Below, in pieces: positions 63,835 through 64,000 of a stretch of DNA of 64,000 nt. Both the position numbers and the translations under genes were made by a program. Under the pieces are notes generated by a model. That model ran no database searches. It was given only the letters and a program-made list of their open reading frames with translations, and was not told the origin of the DNA. The DNA is from Haematobia irritans (Eukaryota; Arthropoda; Insecta; Diptera; Muscidae): contig NC_134397.1 in NCBI RefSeq assembly GCF_050003625.1, positions 73,201,551 through 73,265,550 of the forward strand, written 5' to 3'. Every line of letters begins with the position of its first letter. The stretch's first letter is position 1.

Positions 63835-64000
63835 TTTTGAGGGTGGTGACGAATTAAAGCCCTTTTCGCTCTAGGACGCTTAGTTTAGGAGATATGGCCA
63901 AAAGAAGTTTTTCATATAAAAATTTCAATTTTTTTAGGATTTGGGTGGATTTTTCGATTTTTTGAGGGTGGTCACGAATTAAAGCCCTTTTCGCTCTAGG

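Larger units (their letters stand above)
3070..64000 (+). repeat. 125-bp satellite array, about 480 head-to-tail monomers
   Basis: From about 3070 to the window edge the sequence repeats with a 125-base period. For example ATGGCCAAAAGAAG recurs at 33841 and 33966. Numbering a monomer from that ATG: AT-rich positions 1-49 (about 20% GC) hold phased A/T tracts and TATAAAA at 22-28; positions 50-125 (about 43% GC) contain GGGTGG, CACGAATTA, CGCTCTAGGACGC and TTAGTTTAGGAG. Overall GC is about 34%. All copies share one orientation. The array continues beyond the right end. Apart from the transposon at 4174-5348 I found no inserted gene or element. Function is unknown; tandem satellites of this kind are typical of heterochromatin. 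The family is not one I can name. Confidence 0.97.

Noticed and set aside
3070..64000. CRISPR-like array
   Set aside because: The repeats are contiguous 125-bp units without unique spacers, in a eukaryotic context with an intron-containing gene.

Overview
This is eukaryotic, non-coding-rich DNA, most likely from a higher (schizophoran, probably calyptrate) fly. That placement is inference. It rests on a dispersed repeat at about 2013-2938 that I recognise from such genomes (repeated 'gggagctatatctaaat' units, a GACG-type tetranucleotide run, a hairpin ending in AGGGTATAA) and on a short fly-sized intron with a CTAAT branch site in the only real gene. No tRNA, rRNA, CRISPR or bacterial-type gene was seen.

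Layout: (1) 1-2010 holds the remains of a mobile element. A two-exon gene at 507-1477 encodes a protein resembling the insect DUF7869-type family (candidate RNase-H/transposase-like residues), and clusters of a 'TTTGACAAAACAACATAT' motif in both orientations flank it. (2) 2013-2938 is a dispersed fly repeat with about 153-bp internal tandem units. (3) 3070 to the right edge of the window is one satellite array of a 125-bp monomer, all head-to-tail, roughly 480 copies, and it runs off the window. It is interrupted once, at 4174-5348, by a 1,175-bp non-autonomous DNA transposon with TA target duplication, which itself carries a nested 227-bp MITE-like element.

The array has internal history. 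The left edge (3070 to about 9650) is the most diverged and carries private variants. From about 9650 a second sequence type at monomer positions 89-92 appears. From about 12.6 kb onward the array is built of nested segmental duplications with offsets of 1,232, 3,407, 8,669, 3,479, 1,248, 625 and 1,250 bp. Several recurrent shortened monomers (108, about 106 and about 71 bp) act as markers of these duplications. The many 60-111 codon open frames in the array are by-products of the repeat and are not genes: 125 is not a multiple of three and the frame closes at the same places in each copy.

The parts most worth following up are the DUF7869-like gene with its flanking repeat clusters (a possibly undescribed transposon type), the fine structure of the satellite (phased A/T tracts, a more conserved segment, two-type polymorphism, multi-scale duplication), and the nested transposons with paralogous empty sites.
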